From Gemmatimonadota bacterium (lineage in GTDB: Bacteria > Gemmatimonadota > Gemmatimonadetes > Longimicrobiales > Gaopeijiaceae): a stretch of DNA of 9,102 nucleotides. The notes beneath the pieces were generated by a model, which worked only from the letters and a program-made list of their open reading frames with translations, made no database searches and was not told the origin of the DNA. The stretch spans positions 1 through 9,102 of the forward strand of contig JAHHMJ010000122.1 of the NCBI GenBank assembly GCA_018678395.1, read 5' to 3'. Numbering within the stretch: position 1 is the stretch's first letter; the number at the start of each line of letters is the position of its first letter. The position numbers and the translations under genes are program-made. Below are positions 6,706-9,102 of the stretch, piece after piece.

Positions 6706-7089
6706 GTGGAAGATGCTGAGAAGGAGATGGTGGGGCCCGACGACGCCTTCACCCTCTGGGACCTCCGCGTCGAGGTCGTGGCGGGGGACCGCCCCATGGT
6801 CTGCAACCACCAGCCGGGCGACTGGTTCGAGCTCTCGGGTGAGAACCTGCGCTTCCCCGATGGGCAGAGCTTTCCGCTGTATTCGCTGGCCGCGATTCTG
6901 CCTCTCCTCCCGGCGAAGCAGCGCGACACCCATCCCAACGACTGGATGACCACCGACATGGAGATCGCCTGCCCCGATCCCCACTGTGGCGGGCGCTTCC
7001 GGATCACGCGCACGGGCCGCAGCACCTTCCGGCACGGTGAGGTGACGCGCGCTCCGCTGCCGCCCAGGCCTCCTCGGATCCCCGAGTGA
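6706..7089 (+). CDS. TIGR04076-like small cysteine protein
   Basis: The 127-residue product resembles the uncharacterised TIGR04076 family in its central part (about 18-102): a strand-rich start (LWDLRVEVVAG), Cys33 followed by the Gly-Asp turn of QPGDWFEL at 36-43, a hydrophobic helix with FPLYSLAAILPLLPA at 56-70, and a Cys-Pro-Asp element CPDPHC at 89-94 followed by a basic strand FRITRTGR. Three cysteines (33, 89, 94) and nearby His35 and His93 could bind a metal or form a redox site; this is inference, as the family function is not known. The tail 110-127 is Pro/Arg-rich. GTG at 6706 is chosen because AAGGAA lies seven bases upstream; the internal ATG at 6727 has its AGGAG directly adjoining and is a worse start. 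It overlaps the aldo/keto reductase gene by four bases (GTGA), so the two are likely made together and may act together. Confidence 0.85.
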   Translation: MEDAEKEMVGPDDAFTLWDLRVEVVAGDRPMVCNHQPGDWFELSGENLRFPDGQSFPLYSLAAILPLLPAKQRDTHPNDWMTTDMEIACPDPHCGGRFRITRTGRSTFRHGEVTRAPLPPRPPRIPE

Positions 7090-8156
7090 TTCCCCGTCGT
7101 ACTCTGCGGCCGGACTACTCGATCTCCCGTCTCATTCTCGGGGGATGGCAGTTCTCGCCGGGCCACCACCCGGACGGCTATGACCTCGACGAGGTGCTCG
7201 AGACGCTCGTCGAGGTGGCAGACCTCGGCGTCACCACCTTCGATTGCGCCGACATCTACGAAGGTGTCGAGGAGCTCTACGGGCGGTTCCTCGCTCGGTG
7301 GAAGACGACCTCCGCCCACCGACCCATCCAGATCCACACCAAGTTCGTGCCTGATCTGCAGGCGCTCGCCACCCTGACGAAGGCCGACGTGGCGCGGGTC
7401 GTGGATCGGTCGCTGCGGCGGCTCGGCGTCGACCGCCTCGACCTGGTGCAGTTCTTCTGGTGGGACGCGCAGACCCCGGGATTCGAGCAGACCGGCGTGT
7501 GGCTCGACGAGCTCCGGTCCGCCGGCAAGATCCGGCACCTCGCGGTGACGAACCTGAGCGTCGAGCGGTGTCGGCGGCTGCGGGATGCCGGAGTCGAGCT
7601 GGTGTCCGATCAGGTCCAGTACTCGGTTCTGGATCGCAGACCCGAGCGCACCCTGGTGCCGTACGCGCAGGAAGAGAAGATGGCGCTCCTCTGCTACGGG
7701 GGATTGGCGGGCGGTTTCCTGACGGACCGTTGGCTTGGCAAGCCGGAGCCGGAGGGTCTGCGGCTGAATCGCTCGCTGGTGAAGTACCGCCTGATCATCG
7801 ACGAGTTGGGCGGCTGGGAGGGCCATCAGCGCCTTCTGTCGACGCTGCGGGGGATCGCCGACGAGCAGGGCGTCGACATCGCCGCCGTGGCCGTCCGCTT
7901 CGTCCTGGATCAGCCCGGGGTCGCGGCCGTGATCACCGGAGCCAGCTCGGTGCGGCAGGTGGCGAGCACGATGAAGGCCTTCGAGGTGGAGCTGACCGAC
8001 GCCGACCGCGCCCGCATCAGCGAGGCAGTGGGCGGAGGGTATGGACCCCCGGGCGACGTCTACGATCTCGAGGGCGACCGCACCGGGCGGCACGGCCGCA
8101 TCATGAAGTACGGGCTGCAGAGTGGAGAGGCCGCGACGGCGCCCCGCGCTCGGTAG
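7086..8156 (+). CDS. Aldo/keto reductase family protein with an altered catalytic tetrad
   Basis: The 356-residue protein is a full-length TIM-barrel aldo/keto reductase. The N-terminal GGWQFSP follows the first strand; the tetrad region shows Asp53 and Tyr58 in FDCADIYEG, and Lys86 in HTKF. The fourth position, normally His in a DLVQxHWWD-like motif, is Phe124 (LDLVQFFWWD, 118-127). Barrel strands are recognisable at SAGKIRHLAVTNLS (145-158), SDQVQYSVLDRR (174-185) and LLCYGGLAGGFL (201-212). The C-terminal NADP-binding loop is VITGASSVRQV (282-292) with Arg290 a candidate phosphate ligand. A conserved-looking tail GDVYDLEGDRTGRHGRIMKY ends the protein. Such enzymes use NADPH to reduce carbonyls; loss of the His suggests a different substrate or weak carbonyl reduction. 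Translation starts at GTG 7086, inside the stop of the upstream gene, which implies translational coupling. The cofactor is inferred from the family. Confidence 0.93.
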   Translation: MIPRRTLRPDYSISRLILGGWQFSPGHHPDGYDLDEVLETLVEVADLGVTTFDCADIYEGVEELYGRFLARWKTTSAHRPIQIHTKFVPDLQALATLTKADVARVVDRSLRRLGVDRLDLVQFFWWDAQTPGFEQTGVWLDELRSAGKIRHLAVTNLSVERCRRLRDAGVELVSDQVQYSVLDRRPERTLVPYAQEEKMALLCYGGLAGGFLTDRWLGKPEPEGLRLNRSLVKYRLIIDELGGWEGHQRLLSTLRGIADEQGVDIAAVAVRFVLDQPGVAAVITGASSVRQVASTMKAFEVELTDADRARISEAVGGGYGPPGDVYDLEGDRTGRHGRIMKYGLQSGEAATAPRAR

Positions 8157-8229
8157 TTCGCGCTGGGGGCATGGGGGCCGACGGCCGACGCTCCCGGCGA
8201 CCCGAACACCGCTTCGACTCCCGCGGGCC

Positions 8230-8616
8230 TCAGTTCGGCACGCGGAATCCCACGGCCTGGGCGGCCGCCCGCTGCTCCTCGTCGAGGGTCACGAAGTCCA
8301 CCTCGGCCGGATCTTCGGCCAGGTAGAGGGCGCACGCCACGTGCCACAGGTCGGCCCCCCGCAGGTACCGTGCACGCAGCACCCGCTCCATCTCGGGTCC
8401 GAGGGGACGGTCGGGAAGCAGCCAGGCCAGCCGGGCGAGAAACGGCTCGGCGCCCTCGACGCCTTCCCGGCGCAGCGCGGCCCGGAACTCGGCCTCGGTG
8501 AGGTTGGCCGTGACGAGCTCGTCGTAGGCCGATAGACGCCGGGACCACTCCTCGGCACCGGGCTCGTCGAAAGCCAGAGCCACGAGGCAGGAGGTGTCGA
8601 CGTAGGCGACCTTCAC
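8230..8616 (-). CDS. vapC: VapC-like PIN-domain ribonuclease toxin
   Basis: The 128-residue protein has the PIN-domain layout: N-terminal VAYVDTSCLVALAF with Asp7, LTEAEFRAAL with Glu43 (or Glu41), RGADLWHVACAL with Asp89, and VDFVTLDEEQ with Asp112. These four acidic positions would hold the Mg2+ ions of a type II toxin RNase, so the site looks intact. VapC toxins cut tRNA or rRNA; the target here is unknown. It follows the antitoxin gene with a four-base GTGA overlap (toxin GTG at 8616-8614, antitoxin TGA at 8615-8613), the usual order and coupling for type II modules. It is convergent with the aldo/keto reductase, 73 bases apart, with no convincing terminator hairpin between them. Confidence 0.92.
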   Translation of the reverse strand: MKVAYVDTSCLVALAFDEPGAEEWSRRLSAYDELVTANLTEAEFRAALRREGVEGAEPFLARLAWLLPDRPLGPEMERVLRARYLRGADLWHVACALYLAEDPAEVDFVTLDEEQRAAAQAVGFRVPN

Positions 8617-8891
8617 CCGTGCCGGTCCTCGAGAAAGCGCTCCAGCGCGCCCGGCCGGGAGACCAGGGGCGCCGGCATGCCTTCGGGGCGTTCGTGGACC
8701 GTCAACTGTCCCCGACTCCGCAAGCGCTCCATCCGGGCCTCGAGCCCGGACTGGGGCTTGAAGGGTCGGATTTCGGCTACGGGTTCCCCGTGGTAGGTCA
8801 CGGTCACGCTTCGCCCTTCCCGGACGATCCGGAGCATCTCGGAGAAACGGGCCTTGGCTTCCCAGGTGGGCCAGATATCGGGATCGGTCAT
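8613..8891 (-). CDS. Phd/YefM-type antitoxin of the PIN toxin
   Basis: The 92-residue protein has a Phd/YefM N-terminal DNA-binding fold at about 8-44: PTWEAKARFSEMLRIVREGR then SVTVTYHGEPVAEIRPF, matching the 'prevent-host-death' pattern of A+K+x+F...L...V..G..v.vt..G.pvA.l.p. The C-terminal half (45-92) is charged and probably flexible, ending ALERFLEDRHG, which suits a toxin-neutralising tail. Pairing with a PIN toxin, rather than Doc or YoeB, is a common alternative partner for this fold, so the module is VapC-type with a Phd-like antitoxin. The ATG at 8891 has no Shine-Dalgarno sequence (upstream is GGCTTC) and the candidate -10 element ends only six bases before it, suggesting a leaderless transcript. 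A 16-bp palindrome lies just upstream. Confidence 0.92.
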   Translation of the reverse strand: MTDPDIWPTWEAKARFSEMLRIVREGRSVTVTYHGEPVAEIRPFKPQSGLEARMERLRSRGQLTVHERPEGMPAPLVSRPGALERFLEDRHG

Positions 8892-8897
8892 GAAGCC

Positions 8898-8927
8898 AAA
8901 CTAGTCAGACTAGTCTGACAGTGACAA
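8898..8927 (-). promoter_or_regulatory. Candidate promoter of the toxin-antitoxin operon, leaderless
   Basis: On the minus strand TTGTCA (plus 8922-8927, five of six matches to the -35 consensus) is followed by an 18-base spacer and TAGTTT (plus 8898-8903, three of six matches to the -10 consensus). Transcription would begin close to the A of the antitoxin ATG at 8891. The -10 match is poor, so the exact hexamer is uncertain. Confidence 0.45.
8904..8919. promoter_or_regulatory. Perfect 16-bp palindrome, probable antitoxin operator
   Basis: GTCAGACTAGTCTGAC reads identically on both strands and fills most of the spacer between the candidate -35 and -10 elements. ACTAGTC also recurs at 8900-8906 and 8909-8915 with a 9-base period. 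A Phd-type antitoxin dimer bound here would block the promoter, the usual autoregulation of type II modules. Binding is inferred from position and symmetry. Confidence 0.7.
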
Positions 8928-8966
8928 GGCGGCGCGGCTGGACGTCGTCCGGGAGCGCAGCGCTGG

Positions 8967-9102
8967 TCAGCCGAGGATGTCGGACCGCATCGCCTCCACG
9001 GCCGCGACCGCCCGTTCCACGTGCGCCATCGTGTTGTAGACGTGCGGGGAAAAGCGCAGACCGCCGGTGGGCGCACCGGCGATTCCGTGACTGTCATAGA
9101 GG
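8967..9102 (-). CDS. C-terminal end of a probable class V aminotransferase-fold PLP enzyme (partial)
   Basis: The frame enters from the right edge and ends at TGA 8967-8969, giving 44 residues. The segment [20 protein letters not shown] at 13-32 matches the C-terminal small-domain signature seen in class V aminotransferase-like enzymes (cysteine desulfurase, isopenicillin-N epimerase and kynureninase relatives), in which R-x-S-P-H-x-Y-N-T precedes the last helix. The Lys that binds PLP lies outside the window, so the exact enzyme cannot be named. It is 75 bases upstream of the antitoxin gene on the same strand; that gap holds the antitoxin promoter and no clear terminator. Confidence 0.7.
   Translation of the reverse strand, partial: LYDSHGIAGAPTGGLRFSPHVYNTMAHVERAVAAVEAMRSDILG

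Noticed and set aside
6628..7035. N-terminal extension of the antiporter to an ATG at 7035
   Set aside because: The extra 136 residues are not membrane-like, would be fully antisense to the TIGR04076-like gene, and the start at 6627 gives the usual family N-terminus.
6639..8093. Minus-strand frame of 484 codons antisense to the reductase operon
   Set aside because: Mirror of the aldo/keto reductase; no coherent domain, and the plus-strand genes have clear family motifs and starts.

Overview
The window is GC-rich bacterial chromosome with compact gene packing, many GTG starts and several 1-4 base overlaps between genes. A PadR regulator joined to an ADOP-type ABC permease, a PPC-like lipoprotein, a very large secreted M14 metallopeptidase and a 'GGC-rich' codon style are what one sees in Gemmatimonadota, with Acidobacteriota a second possibility. 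That assignment is inference from gene content; no rRNA or other phylogenetic marker is present.

Layout from left to right. (1) 1-1460, minus strand: padR followed, with a 1-base stop/start overlap, by the N-terminal 372 codons of an ADOP/MacB-like permease that runs off the left edge. A well-formed promoter lies upstream of padR (1507-1535), framed by a 9-bp inverted repeat (1510-1547) that looks like a PadR operator. (2) 1660-1914, plus: a small, unrecognised membrane-anchored protein. (3) 2030-2545, plus: a lipoprotein with a PPC-like beta-sandwich. (4) 2657-5251, plus: a secreted M14-family zinc carboxypeptidase with a complete set of active-site residues and a C-terminal GATase1-like domain. 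(5) 5248-6627, minus: an NhaC-type Na+/H+ antiporter, convergent with the peptidase; the two stop codons share the palindrome CTAG. (6) 6706-8156, plus: a two-gene operon of a TIGR04076-like small Cys protein and an aldo/keto reductase, overlapping at GTGA. (7) 8230-8891, minus: a Phd-type antitoxin and a VapC/PIN toxin, again overlapping at GTGA, with a perfect 16-bp palindrome inside the promoter. (8) 8967-9102, minus: the last 44 residues of a probable class V aminotransferase-fold PLP enzyme.

The units look functionally independent: envelope/export (padR-ADOP, lipoprotein, small membrane protein), extracellular or periplasmic proteolysis, ion homeostasis, a redox-like operon, and a toxin-antitoxin module. 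No mobile element, CRISPR array, tRNA or rRNA was seen, and no stretch over 300 bases lacks a gene. I did not find a clearly new multi-gene system. The item most worth following is the TIGR04076-like/aldo-keto reductase pair, because the reductase carries Phe where the catalytic His of the family normally sits. The two autoregulatory promoter architectures (padR and the toxin-antitoxin operon) are the clearest non-coding signals.
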